IMG/VR virus record: IMGVR_UViG_3300045996_000852
Span: 64,001-128,000 of that record
Strand: one strand, 5' to 3'
From: a virus
Length of the DNA: 64,000 nt
Position 1 is the first letter of the stretch, and every line of letters begins with the position of its first letter. Shown here one piece after another: positions 8,362 to 17,304 of the stretch. Under the pieces are notes generated by a model, which was given only the letters and a program-made list of their open reading frames with translations, did not search any database and was not told the origin of the DNA. Both the position numbers and the translations under genes were made by a program.

Positions 8362-8807
8362 AAACAATTTATTTGTACGTTACATAAATCATCAACGTAA
8401 TTATTAAACTTGTTATCTGCATGTCCTTTGGTCCACTGATACTCAATTTTTAACTTGTCTTGTAATGCAAGTAAGGTAACCCAAAGTTCTCTGTTTTTTA
8501 CGGGTTCTTTCTTAGCTGTTTTCCAATTCTTAGCTTCCCATGTATGAATCCAATCAGTGATTCCCTTCATTACATATGTACTATCTACTATTGCTGTGAT
8601 TTCAGCCTTAGGATAAAATGAAGAACAATAAGTAAGTCCCATAATAAGAGCCTGTAGTTCCATCCTGTTATTTGTAGTATCCTTTTTACCTTCTGAATTA
8701 GAATGTACTACTTTCCCATTCTGAACTATAGCATAAGCCCAAGCTCCTTTGTTGGTAACTTTACCATTTCCACGACAGCCGCCATCTGTATACAATTCTA
8801 TCTTCAT
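8358..8807 (-). CDS. rnhA: ribonuclease H1
   Basis: The protein has 149 residues, the normal length for a bacterial RNase HI. All catalytic landmarks are present: Y-T-D8-G-G-C-R-G-N-G, the N-N-R-M-E50 motif, V-D75-S-T-Y-V, W-T-K-G-H129-A, and Y-V-D139-D. The enzyme degrades RNA in RNA-DNA hybrids and would remove primers or R-loops during phage replication. It overlaps both neighbours by ATGA-type junctions. Confidence 0.95.
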   Translation of the reverse strand: MKIELYTDGGCRGNGKVTNKGAWAYAIVQNGKVVHSNSEGKKDTTNNRMELQALIMGLTYCSSFYPKAEITAIVDSTYVMKGITDWIHTWEAKNWKTAKKEPVKNRELWVTLLALQDKLKIEYQWTKGHADNKFNNYVDDLCNVQINCL

Positions 8808-9127
8808 AGATTCATCAGTTTATTTTTAATTTCCTTATTGAATACAGTTATAAAATTGAAATCACCACATTGATCTACTCTTTCAGGTAGAACATCCCCG
8901 TATTTTACAGCTACTATACATTGTCTTTCCATGTCACTGTATTTCCCGGTATGAATAACTTCATTAAATCCCATTTCAACATGCTCTACTTTAGCTAGTC
9001 CAGAATATACCTTTACTTCATAACCTAATTTAGTTAAGAATATTTGTACTTCCTCAATAGTAAACTCAGGGATTCTAAAATTACCAACACAGTTGGTTAT
9101 GTCATAATATTGTTTGTGTGTTATCAT
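8804..9127 (-). CDS. small protein, unknown
   Basis: A 107-residue product. Residues 20-50 (T-I-E-E-V-Q-I-F-L-T-K-L-G-Y-E-V-K-V-Y) look like a compact alpha/beta unit. No motif is recognised. It is translationally coupled to RNase H by an ATGA overlap. Confidence 0.6.
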   Translation of the reverse strand: MITHKQYYDITNCVGNFRIPEFTIEEVQIFLTKLGYEVKVYSGLAKVEHVEMGFNEVIHTGKYSDMERQCIVAVKYGDVLPERVDQCGDFNFITVFNKEIKNKLMNL

Positions 9128-9417
9128 AACTCTTCAATTTGTTCGACTACAGATTTTAGTTGCCTTTCAAGTTCCGTTTTGATGACATTAAGTAATTCCC
9201 AATTACCCTGATAACGACATAAATCTGCTTTTACACCACTTCCATCTTTATGTTCAGAAATACTTAGCCAATATACTCCATCATCAAAATATCTCTTCTC
9301 TCTTTTATTAAGAGGTCTTTGTTTAGCTAGAAGATTATCAATCTCTATTATCGCTTTCTCGGTAACTTTCTTAATTTCAAAAAGTTCGTTACCCTTTTCA
9401 ATTTGTTCTTGTGTCAT
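9124..9417 (-). CDS. small helical protein, unknown
   Basis: A 97-residue, highly charged product with N-terminal and C-terminal helices (Q-E-Q-I-E-K-G-N-E-L-F-E and L-E-R-Q-L-K-S-V-V-E-Q-I-E-E-L) that could pair as a coiled coil. It overlaps the next gene by ATGA and starts 3 nt after the VWA metallopeptidase stop. Function unknown. Confidence 0.6.
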   Translation of the reverse strand: MTQEQIEKGNELFEIKKVTEKAIIEIDNLLAKQRPLNKREKRYFDDGVYWLSISEHKDGSGVKADLCRYQGNWELLNVIKTELERQLKSVVEQIEEL

Positions 9418-9419
9418 AA

Positions 9420-10538
9420 TTATTCAATTACATTTACTACTTCTCCAAACGGAGGATTAAATTCTCTCTTGCCATATGTAGCCCAAAGTACAGGATAATC
9501 TGGAATTTCAGGGAATGAATTACACTCACCATCAGTAAAATAAACTACTGCTTTTGGTTTAAGATCATGTGCATCAATCCACTCAAATCCCGGTTTGAAA
9601 TCTGTTCCACCACCACCAGAAGGATGTAAATCTACTGGTCCATCAGGTTCGACATATTCATGTGATTGTACCTTAGCATCTACATAAACTACAGTAAACC
9701 CTTTACCGAAAGTATTTACTACTTCCTGCATTTCTCCACCAAACTTATTTAACAGTACTTGATTAATACTCATTGATGTATCAACAATCATTATAATATC
9801 ACCTACTGTTTCATTATATAAAGACGGTAAGAAAAATCCAGTATGTATATACCTCATATTAGGTCTCCTGAATGAATAGTCATCCCTTACTGCTTCAGAA
9901 AGGAATCTTGCCAATACTTCCTTCCAGTCTACTTGGGGTTTTAGAGCTTCATCAATGTGTCTAGCTAAGAATCCGGGTAATCTACCTTGCTTCTTTGCAT
10001 TGTTTATAGCCTGACTAACCATTTCCCTAACTTCCTGTTCTTCTTTTTCCCTTTCAGCTTCACCCTTGTTATCAGATGGGTCTATTCCTCCACATCCACC
10101 CGGGTCACTATCTGCATCAGGGTCATCATCTTCAGGTTCATCAGGTAATTCATTGTAGATTTCTTCTGCTGGTTTATCCCGGAATCTGTCATCTAGCAGG
10201 ACATCTTTTGGTAATTTCAAACCACATTCAATGATTATAGGATTTATAGCATAATCTGCTGCCTTATTCCATTTTCTGTGATTTCTCAAACCTTGTCTAG
10301 TATGGTGAAGATTCGTAATGTGCAGAACTTCATGAGCTAATACCCCGGATAATTCATCCAAAGGAGTTTTCTCTACGAAGTCTGGATTATACTTTATGTT
10401 CTTCCCATTAGTGGACATTGTTTTTGTTTTACCAGAAGTATCCTCTACATAATCCAATCCCATAGCTACGGAAGCAAAGAAAGGCTCACTAAGAATCATT
10501 AATGTCTTAGCTTTGCTGAATTTCTCTTCTACTTTCAT
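9420..10538 (-). CDS. VWA-like metallopeptidase (DUF2201 type)
   Basis: A 372-residue protein with two parts. The N-terminal part carries a zinc peptidase motif, A-H69-E70-V-L-H73 with a further T-N-L-H-H. The C-terminal part is a von Willebrand A domain with the MIDAS residues D-T-S-M-S and later G-G-G-T-D-F and Y-F-T-D-G-E. Between them is an acidic linker (E-D-D-D-P-D-A-D-S-D-P). Proteins with this layout usually partner a MoxR-type AAA+ ATPase, found here at 11179-12210. The pair likely remodels or cuts a metal-bound or protein substrate; the target in a phage is unknown. Confidence 0.85.
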   Translation of the reverse strand: MKVEEKFSKAKTLMILSEPFFASVAMGLDYVEDTSGKTKTMSTNGKNIKYNPDFVEKTPLDELSGVLAHEVLHITNLHHTRQGLRNHRKWNKAADYAINPIIIECGLKLPKDVLLDDRFRDKPAEEIYNELPDEPEDDDPDADSDPGGCGGIDPSDNKGEAEREKEEQEVREMVSQAINNAKKQGRLPGFLARHIDEALKPQVDWKEVLARFLSEAVRDDYSFRRPNMRYIHTGFFLPSLYNETVGDIIMIVDTSMSINQVLLNKFGGEMQEVVNTFGKGFTVVYVDAKVQSHEYVEPDGPVDLHPSGGGGTDFKPGFEWIDAHDLKPKAVVYFTDGECNSFPEIPDYPVLWATYGKREFNPPFGEVVNVIE

Positions 10539-10884
10539 TATTGATAATATTTATGTAGTTACAGGTTACTTTCCAAACTTCGTAACAATTGAATGTTGCT
10601 AAAGCTGTTCTCATATCATCCCTTCCACTTACGAAAGGATTTACTTCTTCGTAGGCTTTATGAGCAGCTTCCATTAGCCAATCAAATGAATCATGGAACT
10701 TTAACATTTCAATGGTTATTGCATCACCTAGTCTTATAGCTAATCTGTCTCTCCTATATCTTTTAGCAACCTCACCATACCAAGCCCAAGTTTCACTCTT
10801 CTGAACTACCCAAGCAATTCTTACTTCACCTCCGAGAAATTCAGCAATTAACTTATTTCCCTGTATTATCTCTTCCTTTGTCAT
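10507..10884 (-). CDS. small phage protein, unknown
   Basis: A 125-residue product starting M-T-K-E-E-I-I-Q-G-N-K-L-I-A-E-F-L-G-G, an opening I recognise from many small phage proteins of unknown function. It contains S-F-D-W-L-M-E-A-A-H-K-A. It overlaps the VWA metallopeptidase gene by 32 nt and lies between that gene and the MoxR ATPase, so it may belong to the same module. Confidence 0.6.
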   Translation of the reverse strand: MTKEEIIQGNKLIAEFLGGEVRIAWVVQKSETWAWYGEVAKRYRRDRLAIRLGDAITIEMLKFHDSFDWLMEAAHKAYEEVNPFVSGRDDMRTALATFNCYEVWKVTCNYINIINNESRREIQQS

Positions 10885-11182
10885 CTTTTTGTTCTTTAGG
10901 TAATCTTAATGGAAGAACTCCTTTCTTTGTTCCACTGAAGTTCTTCTTTATCTTTTCTGTGATAGGCTCTGAACTGGTAAGCTGATAATATATCAACCTG
11001 TCCTTTCCTATAATGGTCAATTTCATTCTTCCGTCAGCTAAAATATCTTCTGAGAATACAACCGAATGTTCATCCCCATTAAATACTTTATCCACGGAAT
11101 CATATGCTTCCTGATAGGATTTCAGGTCCACTTCATCTTCAACTTCTTTTCCAGATAGCCTGTGTTTCCTATTGTATATCAT
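10853..11182 (-). CDS. small protein, unknown
   Basis: A 109-residue product with a beta-rich middle (S-V-V-F-S-E-D, M-K-L-T-I-I-G-K-D-R-L-I-Y-Y-Q-L) and a basic, disordered-looking tail (K-E-Q-K-D-D-K-G-R-D-N-T-G-K). It overlaps the MoxR stop by ATGA and the next gene by 32 nt. Function unknown. Confidence 0.55.
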   Translation of the reverse strand: MIYNRKHRLSGKEVEDEVDLKSYQEAYDSVDKVFNGDEHSVVFSEDILADGRMKLTIIGKDRLIYYQLTSSEPITEKIKKNFSGTKKGVLPLRLPKEQKDDKGRDNTGK

Positions 11183-12210
11183 ATGTTTAGGAGTTCTTGA
11201 TGTTTAACTGACCAATTTATAAAGCCTTTTGTGTTACAAACCTCTGGTTTTCTGACACTTATGTCTTTTACACAAGCTACAGAGAACTCAGGTTTCAGTC
11301 TATCCAGATAAGTTATGATATTATCTACATTTACCTCACTTGCTCTATTCGCCAATCCAGCACAGATAGCATAGGTCTGACCCCCACTTCCGTTACCTGT
11401 TGGAACCTTAGCACCTGTAGGATTGAGAATAATCTCATCCAAGGTTGGTAAATCTCTCATTAACTTAAGGAAAGCTGTATATTCAGCAGCAAAAGCCTCA
11501 CCTGCTATCCCCTTAAATGCTTCATGCTCAAAGCCTTGTGGTAATCCAGCGTTTTGAACTTTACCTACCGAACTTATAGTTCTTGGTGATGCAGTATTTA
11601 TTATATCCTTTGTAGGTACAGAATTCTCCAACATACTTGGTTTGAACCTTATAAAGGATATTAGCTCCAATGGCATATTTCCATCATTTAAAGCCCATTT
11701 AACCCAATCATTACTATCTATGTCAAATTCTATGATACCTCCGGTAAAACGGCTTTTTACAGGCTCTAACATCCCCGTAACAGCAGCTTTGTCCTCTTTC
11801 CGGTTGGTAGCTGCCACAATACTTACATTATCTGAGATTTTATGACCATTTATCTCCCTAGCCAGCAATATCTGCATAATAGCAGCTTGTACAGATGCAG
11901 GAGCTTGTCCCAAATCATCAATAAACCATGTTATAGGTTCTGTAGCTTCCAATAATTGCCTTAAATCACTAAAAGGTAAAAACTCTGCTTTCGGAGTTGA
12001 ACCATTCTTCGGAGTAAATGCAAAAGGTAATCCTTTGAAGTCTGTAGGGTCTGATACTACCGGATGACTAAGGATAACTTTCCTTCCAGCCCCCTTGCTT
12101 GCGGAAATAAGTACATCTGTTTTACCTACCCCGGGTTTACCCTTTACCAGCAAATTAAAGTTGTTCTCAATACAGAACTTAGCATACTCTTTTAATTGTG
12201 TTGCTTTCAT
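11179..12210 (-). CDS. MoxR-type AAA+ ATPase
   Basis: The product has 343 residues from the start M-K-A-T-Q-L-K. Earlier in-frame ATGs are rejected because they would read through the rIIA terminator. Walker A is G-K-P-G-V-G-K-T (24-31) and Walker B is W-F-I-D-D-L (95-100). They are followed by A-A-T-N-R-K (sensor 1 region) and the arginine-containing P-V-K-S-R-F. MoxR ATPases act as chaperones that insert cofactors or drive remodelling together with VWA proteins. The VWA metallopeptidase is two genes downstream. Confidence 0.85.
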   Translation of the reverse strand: MKATQLKEYAKFCIENNFNLLVKGKPGVGKTDVLISASKGAGRKVILSHPVVSDPTDFKGLPFAFTPKNGSTPKAEFLPFSDLRQLLEATEPITWFIDDLGQAPASVQAAIMQILLAREINGHKISDNVSIVAATNRKEDKAAVTGMLEPVKSRFTGGIIEFDIDSNDWVKWALNDGNMPLELISFIRFKPSMLENSVPTKDIINTASPRTISSVGKVQNAGLPQGFEHEAFKGIAGEAFAAEYTAFLKLMRDLPTLDEIILNPTGAKVPTGNGSGGQTYAICAGLANRASEVNVDNIITYLDRLKPEFSVACVKDISVRKPEVCNTKGFINWSVKHQELLNI

Positions 12211-12221
12211 CGTTTTTAAAT

Positions 12222-12248
12222 TAAAAAGGGAGTCCGAAGACTCCCCTT
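12222..12248 (-). terminator. intrinsic terminator after the rIIA-like gene
   Basis: A perfect 7-bp stem GGGAGTC/GACTCCC with a TTCG loop is followed by TTTTT on the minus strand. It sits right after the rIIA stop and 12 nt before the MoxR start, and it decides that start. Confidence 0.9.
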
Positions 12249-12253
12249 TGTGA

Positions 12254-15253
12254 TTAATACTCTTTATGCCATTCGAGACTTTCTTCAACAGAAGGTAATT
12301 CAGTATCACCATTTGATAACACTGGTTCACCTACATCATCGGGATTAGACTCTATTTCTACCTTATCTTCCCCTGTATTAGGGTCTTCCATGTTATTAAT
12401 AGGAACACTTACCTCAGAAGAATCATTATCTCCTGATGGTTCCTGAATTTCTTCAACTTCAGGTGTTTCTTCAATCTCAACATGAACCATTTGTTCTTCT
12501 TCATTAGACATGGTTGTTTCTTGGTTATCTTCCTCATCATCATCCTGTGTTTCGTTTTCATCGAAGTCATCCTCATCTACTTCCCCTGATTCATCAAATT
12601 CTTCATCATCATCATCGTCTGAATCATCATCTTCATCAGATTCTTCCTCATCTAATTCTAATTCTTCCTCTTCCTCTTCCTCTTCCTCTTCTTCAGGGTC
12701 AGGTAATGGGTCTTGAACATCTGGTTCTTTAATATCATCCTGCCTTAATGCTACAGGAATACAATTAGGATATTCTTCCAGAAGTTTCTCTTTGGATAAC
12801 CATACATATTCTTCATCAAGAGAATGGTCTTCATGACCAATCATTTGACCAAGGAAATCATGCTTAGGCTTCCAATAAGCTATTTCTTCTTCAGGAACCA
12901 CATCTTCTATTACAGGAACAAGACGATAATTCTGAGTAATAGTACAATCTACATTCTTAGCTTTAAGAATTGTGTAGATTAGATTCCTTACAGCTTTCTT
13001 TTGTGCTGCATTAGCATGTCTAGGAGCTTCTAAGAATTTCAGGAAGTTGAAATCTTCCATTATTTTCTTAAATGTTTCTAATGTAGGATAAATCTCAGGG
13101 TCAACTTGATTGTTTTGAAGAGCAAGTTGTTTCAACTCCTGATATAATTCATCACTACCATTCTGCTTGTTGGCACTTTTGTATCTACGTAAAGAATCTC
13201 TCATTTCCTTATACTTAGGAAATGCATCAGCTATCATGTCTTCGTGACCAGCAGGAATCATATCCAGATAATCACTAATTAAATTTGCAGTAACGTATCT
13301 TTGAAGAGGTTTTGTAAACATAACTTTAACGGTTTCATTTAGTTCATTAAATACTTTCTTTCCTTTAAGGAATTCTTCTTTGGTTTTCCAATTTTTCAGA
13401 TGTTTAACGTGTTTGACTTCACGATCATTAAGCCATACAATATCAATATCCTGACTTATAACATTACCTTTACTGTCTTTCTTTGAGAAAGCCATCAAAG
13501 TATTATAAATAAAATCAGGTCCATCTTCCCTTGTGTCATTGTAAGCCTCATCTTTTGTAAAGTAAATAGTCAAACGATTCTTTTGGGAAAGTTCTTGAAT
13601 TTTCATCTTTCCTTTATCGAAGACTACTTTACCACCAAATTTATATTCCCTAGCATTATTGATTGTAATTTCACCTTTCTCTTTGTTAAGAGCTTTGTAA
13701 TTAGAACTATAAGAACCAGTACTTCTATTGGCTTTCATCTCTTCTTTCTTCATCTCAATCCATTCTGTGAATTCTTCCGAGCCTTCCAGTTCCTTACCAT
13801 CTTCAAATTTACTAAATACAGTTTCCTGTACATGCTGCCACTCTTTAATGTGCTCTCTCCAAGACTCCCTTGGGACATCACCTAATAATAGGATGTTGTA
13901 ATAAGAATTTTCTTTATATTTACCATAAGCTCCCAAAGTTCTTTTATTCCTTCTTACTACAAACAAAGTATCATCATTATACTTTTCCCTTAAGAAACTT
14001 TTAAACCTACCAGTTGGTGTTGATTTAAGTTCTACAATAGTAGTTCTCTTATCATCTGTTAAGATTTTTGACATTTCAGGCATGTATTTTTTAGCCCATG
14101 CTCCATTCTTACCAAGATATGAAACTTTATCATATTCAAAGAACATCTTGTCGAACTTCTCTTTGTACCAACTTGGCTTCCTGTACTTTACACCATCTAA
14201 TTCTACTTCTCTTACAGTAAGTTTGGCAAATTTGAGTAAATCGTTAATCTTTATCTGAGTCTCCTCAATCTTAACGTATTTATTCTTTCCACCAATAGCC
14301 TCCCATGCATCTACCAAGTTAGGGAATGCTTCTACTGTATTATCATATTTCTCTTTAAACCAATGAGCAACCTTTGTGATTTTATCCTTGAACAATTTAA
14401 TTGTTTCATCGGTATACATAATTGCTTCTCTGGAAGGTGTAGGCATGATACCATCTTGTAATCCAAATCTTAAACATATAGGTGAGAATATTTCATCAAT
14501 TCCCAAATGTTCAAAGTTAATTGCATAGTATACATCCTTGAGAGAAAAGTGTAGACTGTTATTGTGGTTAAGAGTAGACCACTGGAAGTCTTCAGCACGA
14601 TAGATTGTGTTATCTACAACATCACCATCAATTGACAGTATAACATTATCATAATAGCACAACTTCTGCCTAGCTTTCTTAACAAACTTATCTTTATCCC
14701 AATAGTCCTTAATTGGGACAATTACTGTTACACCATTACCTTCTTTTGTTTCTACTTCAGTCAGCTTATCATACTCAAGGAACACTGGTCCTTTGTAGCA
14801 AAGAAAAGTTCTTTGAACTCCATCTTTTGTACAGATGAATGTAGCATTTCTACTTACTGAGCACCAAGACTTAGCTCCAATTCCAAATGCACCAATTACA
14901 TCATCACTATCCTCTTTTGTTGAGGTAAGATAGTTCATTACTACATTCTCGAATTCAGATTCATCAAGTCCTAGTCCATTATCAACTATTCTTAGTTGAT
15001 ACTTTCCTCTTCCGTCTGCCTCAATATACACATAAACTGGATTCTGCATTGGGTCTTTACCAGCTTGAATAATTGAGTCTAAGGCATTATTGGTAAGTTC
15101 TACAATTGTACTACCTACACCATCTGAATAGAGACCATTGGTGAGCAAGTATTGTAGTTTAGCCAGCTTTGCCTGATTAATCTTTGCTGTCTTAGGTGCT
15201 GAGTCACCAACAACAATGACGTTTTCGTTTGCATTTTTGTTTTCTAATTTCAT
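12254..15253 (-). CDS. rIIA-like: rIIA-like GHKL ATPase with acidic tail
   Basis: The protein has 999 residues, longer than T4 rIIA. The N-terminus is a GHKL ATPase: V-E-L-T-N55-N-A-L-D-S (N box), I-V-D91-N-G-L-G-L (G1 box), and G-A-F-G-I-G-A-K-S (121-129, G2 box). This matches the rIIA branch of the Hsp90/MutL superfamily. From about residue 840 to the end the protein is extremely acidic, with long Glu and Asp runs, and probably disordered. In T4, rIIA with rIIB counters RexAB and affects the host membrane. The ATPase call is firm; the acidic tail is unusual and may bind cations or basic proteins. Confidence 0.85.
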   Translation of the reverse strand: MKLENKNANENVIVVGDSAPKTAKINQAKLAKLQYLLTNGLYSDGVGSTIVELTNNALDSIIQAGKDPMQNPVYVYIEADGRGKYQLRIVDNGLGLDESEFENVVMNYLTSTKEDSDDVIGAFGIGAKSWCSVSRNATFICTKDGVQRTFLCYKGPVFLEYDKLTEVETKEGNGVTVIVPIKDYWDKDKFVKKARQKLCYYDNVILSIDGDVVDNTIYRAEDFQWSTLNHNNSLHFSLKDVYYAINFEHLGIDEIFSPICLRFGLQDGIMPTPSREAIMYTDETIKLFKDKITKVAHWFKEKYDNTVEAFPNLVDAWEAIGGKNKYVKIEETQIKINDLLKFAKLTVREVELDGVKYRKPSWYKEKFDKMFFEYDKVSYLGKNGAWAKKYMPEMSKILTDDKRTTIVELKSTPTGRFKSFLREKYNDDTLFVVRRNKRTLGAYGKYKENSYYNILLLGDVPRESWREHIKEWQHVQETVFSKFEDGKELEGSEEFTEWIEMKKEEMKANRSTGSYSSNYKALNKEKGEITINNAREYKFGGKVVFDKGKMKIQELSQKNRLTIYFTKDEAYNDTREDGPDFIYNTLMAFSKKDSKGNVISQDIDIVWLNDREVKHVKHLKNWKTKEEFLKGKKVFNELNETVKVMFTKPLQRYVTANLISDYLDMIPAGHEDMIADAFPKYKEMRDSLRRYKSANKQNGSDELYQELKQLALQNNQVDPEIYPTLETFKKIMEDFNFLKFLEAPRHANAAQKKAVRNLIYTILKAKNVDCTITQNYRLVPVIEDVVPEEEIAYWKPKHDFLGQMIGHEDHSLDEEYVWLSKEKLLEEYPNCIPVALRQDDIKEPDVQDPLPDPEEEEEEEEEEELELDEEESDEDDDSDDDDDEEFDESGEVDEDDFDENETQDDDEEDNQETTMSNEEEQMVHVEIEETPEVEEIQEPSGDNDSSEVSVPINNMEDPNTGEDKVEIESNPDDVGEPVLSNGDTELPSVEESLEWHKEY

Positions 15254-15255
15254 AC

Positions 15256-15501
15256 TTATAAGTATTTTTGTAAAGCCTTAATAAATTCGGGTAAATGTTC
15301 TGTAGGTATCTCAATCCTACATCTTCCAGCTAATTTCCTACTGGTTAATGGTTCGATTTCAATATAAGGATTTCCTGTACTAACGTGGTTATTCCAATTA
15401 TTAATTTGAACACCTGTAGATTGAAATGTTCCATTCCTTCCAAGGAATTCTACAGTATCCTTAAAATCAATATTTTGTGTATGTCTTTCTTTGTAATTCA
15501 T
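15256..15501 (-). CDS. small protein, unknown
   Basis: An 81-residue product (N-terminus MNYKERHTQNIDF) with a beta-rich centre and a C-terminal helix (H-L-P-E-F-I-K-A-L-Q-K-Y-L). It lies two bases upstream of rIIA and overlaps the Rieske-like gene by ATGA. No family is recognised. Confidence 0.6.
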   Translation of the reverse strand: MNYKERHTQNIDFKDTVEFLGRNGTFQSTGVQINNWNNHVSTGNPYIEIEPLTSRKLAGRCRIEIPTEHLPEFIKALQKYL

Positions 15502-16058
15502 ATAACTAATTTTCCTGTGTTAACGTTCCATTGTAAACCATGCATAGGACAAGTAACAATTCCATCAATCACCTGACAGCTTTTCATATCATAATTATGA
15601 TGAGGACATTTCATATTCTTCATTTGAACATCCTTCATAATATCTTTCAGAGTATTAAAACCTTGAGATTGAGGAAATTCTCTAAAATGTCTCTTATATA
15701 ATAATGGAATATACTCTTCTTTAACTACTTCAGTTTCCATAACAGGGGCAAAGTAATGTAAATTCTCAGCATCTTGGAATCTAGGATAAAGATGTTTGAA
15801 TGCTCTTTCCTGAGCTTCTATATGTTGCTCCAATACAAATCTCCAATCAACATGATAATGGGAATTGGGTTGACCATAGATACCATCTTTATGAGCTATA
15901 TCCAATACTGGAAACCAACAATCTTGTCTATCATATGTTTCTATAACATAATCTTCCCGGTTAGCTGGTCTTTCATTCCATCTTTTAGTAAGTACACATT
16001 TTACGAGATAGTGTTGTCCTATTTGAGGATTACAAACATCCTCAATTTTGTACATCAT
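15498..16058 (-). CDS. Rieske-type [2Fe-2S] protein
   Basis: A 186-residue protein whose C-terminus has both Rieske cluster motifs: C151-P-H153-H and C170-P-M-H173-G-L, 16 residues apart. They are followed by Q-W-N-V-N-T-G-K, the usual post-cluster strand with T-G. Such domains carry a [2Fe-2S] cluster and transfer electrons. Residues 1-140 have no recognised domain, but W-R-F-V-L-E-Q-H-I and Y-I-P-L-L-Y-K-R-H-F-R-E-F appear helical. No oxygenase catalytic domain is present, so the redox partner is unknown. The motif is clear; a phage role is inference. Confidence 0.75.
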   Translation of the reverse strand: MMYKIEDVCNPQIGQHYLVKCVLTKRWNERPANREDYVIETYDRQDCWFPVLDIAHKDGIYGQPNSHYHVDWRFVLEQHIEAQERAFKHLYPRFQDAENLHYFAPVMETEVVKEEYIPLLYKRHFREFPQSQGFNTLKDIMKDVQMKNMKCPHHNYDMKSCQVIDGIVTCPMHGLQWNVNTGKLVI

Positions 16059-16279
16059 ATTTCAAGTTTTCCTTGTATGAAACTATCTTGTTCAGATTCC
16101 AAATCCTTAAGTTCAGATTCATACATGGCTTTGAGCAATTTAATAACTTCATCGTTTGTACCTTTTCGAGCATTAAGTCTTGCATTCATAGCCTCATTCA
16201 GAACTTGAGAGCTACCTTCCATTTCTAGGACTTTCAGCTTATTCTTTACTCTTTTTATATTGTTGGTCAATTGGCTCAT
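16055..16279 (-). CDS. small coiled-coil protein, unknown
   Basis: A 74-residue, almost entirely helical product with heptads in N-N-I-K-R-V-K-N-K-L-K-V-L and Y-E-S-E-L-K-D-L-E-S-E. It overlaps the neighbours on both sides by ATGA. Function unknown. Confidence 0.6.
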   Translation of the reverse strand: MSQLTNNIKRVKNKLKVLEMEGSSQVLNEAMNARLNARKGTNDEVIKLLKAMYESELKDLESEQDSFIQGKLEI

Positions 16280-16575
16280 TTTGGAAAATGTGTTTTAAGT
16301 AATTCAAATCTTAGAGCAGTACTCATCTTCCAGTCATCTTTAGATAATGATTCTGCTTTCTGAATGAATTGTGTGAAAAAATCCTTATTCTTTTCAATAT
16401 ATTCACAATCAATAACAGTTTCAGAAGATAATATAGCTTCTACATCTTGAGAACTTAGAGTTTCCATGTTATCAAGAATGACTATATGAGCTTCGTTTAT
16501 CCTATCATTATTATAATGTGTAATATATTCTGTGAATTTATCCCATTCCATATCACTTAAAATGGTGCTCCCCAA
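16276..16575 (-). CDS. small acidic protein, unknown
   Basis: A 99-residue product, net acidic and mostly helical (W-D-K-F-T-E-Y-I-T, V-E-A-I-L-S-S-E-T-V). The first codons overlap the UDG-like gene by 19 nt. Function unknown. Confidence 0.55.
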   Translation of the reverse strand: MGSTILSDMEWDKFTEYITHYNNDRINEAHIVILDNMETLSSQDVEAILSSETVIDCEYIEKNKDFFTQFIQKAESLSKDDWKMSTALRFELLKTHFPK

Positions 16576-17303
16576 TCAGCAGAATCCCACTGAATTGCTG
16601 GATATATACCATTATTTTCGTTAAGAATTTTGTTTATCTTGGTAAATATACCATCTGAATTCCAATCCCTACGAGTGTGTTCAGCAGCAGCCGGATGTTC
16701 AATCTCAAAGACATAGTTACCAAGTTCATAAATGTACTTCCTCATTCTCTTTGATGATTTACCACACAATACATAAATTATTCCTGTGTAGTCACTCATT
16801 ATATGAGTAAGGAAGAATTTCTGAAATGGTTCCCAAAGCTTCTCATGACTAGCTGTTTTGTTCAACTTGCAAGTAAGGTCTGTATTAAGCATCATAACTC
16901 CTTGTTCCAGAAGATAATTCAAAGATGCTTCTTGATTTACCTGTTTACCAACTTCTTTTGAAATAGCTTCATAGAATTTGATTAATGAAGGTTGAAGCTT
17001 CTTATCCGGTGTGTTAGAACAATCCATAGCTATTCCTGTAGCTTGATAGCTCTTATTCCTGTATCTTCTTGGATAAGGGTCCATCAGGTAGAATATTACC
17101 TTCAAATCCTGAGGTCTGGTCTTCTGGAATACTTTAAATGTATCCTCTGGTTTAGGAACTATGATTTCTTTATTCACCCGGGAATCATGCTTTAATACCT
17201 GATAAATATCATAGAACTCTTTGCTTTCAATAAAGGGCTTGAATTTCTCAGCCCAATCACCGAATAAAGGAGCAAAATCCTCATAAATCATTCTATTTTC
17301 CAT
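16557..17303 (-). CDS. ung-like: uracil-DNA glycosylase family 1-like
   Basis: A 248-residue protein. Motif 1 reads L-M-D75-P-Y-P in place of the canonical GQDPYH, keeping the catalytic Asp. The next landmark is G-V-M-M-L-N140-T-D-L-T (canonical LLLNxxLT). The third is E-H203-P-A-A-A in place of HPSP, keeping the His. With these substitutions it is a divergent member and may have a changed base preference. UDGs excise uracil from DNA and are known in other Bacteroidota phages. A second UDG-like gene is at 51880-52308. Confidence 0.75.
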   Translation of the reverse strand: MENRMIYEDFAPLFGDWAEKFKPFIESKEFYDIYQVLKHDSRVNKEIIVPKPEDTFKVFQKTRPQDLKVIFYLMDPYPRRYRNKSYQATGIAMDCSNTPDKKLQPSLIKFYEAISKEVGKQVNQEASLNYLLEQGVMMLNTDLTCKLNKTASHEKLWEPFQKFFLTHIMSDYTGIIYVLCGKSSKRMRKYIYELGNYVFEIEHPAAAEHTRRDWNSDGIFTKINKILNENNGIYPAIQWDSADWGAPF

Positions 17304-17304
17304 A

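Noticed and set aside
12510-12732. Poly-Ser or poly-His/Leu rich frames on the plus strand
   Set aside because: They are the antisense of the Glu/Asp-rich tail of the rIIA-like gene; the low-complexity codons make long open frames without a gene.
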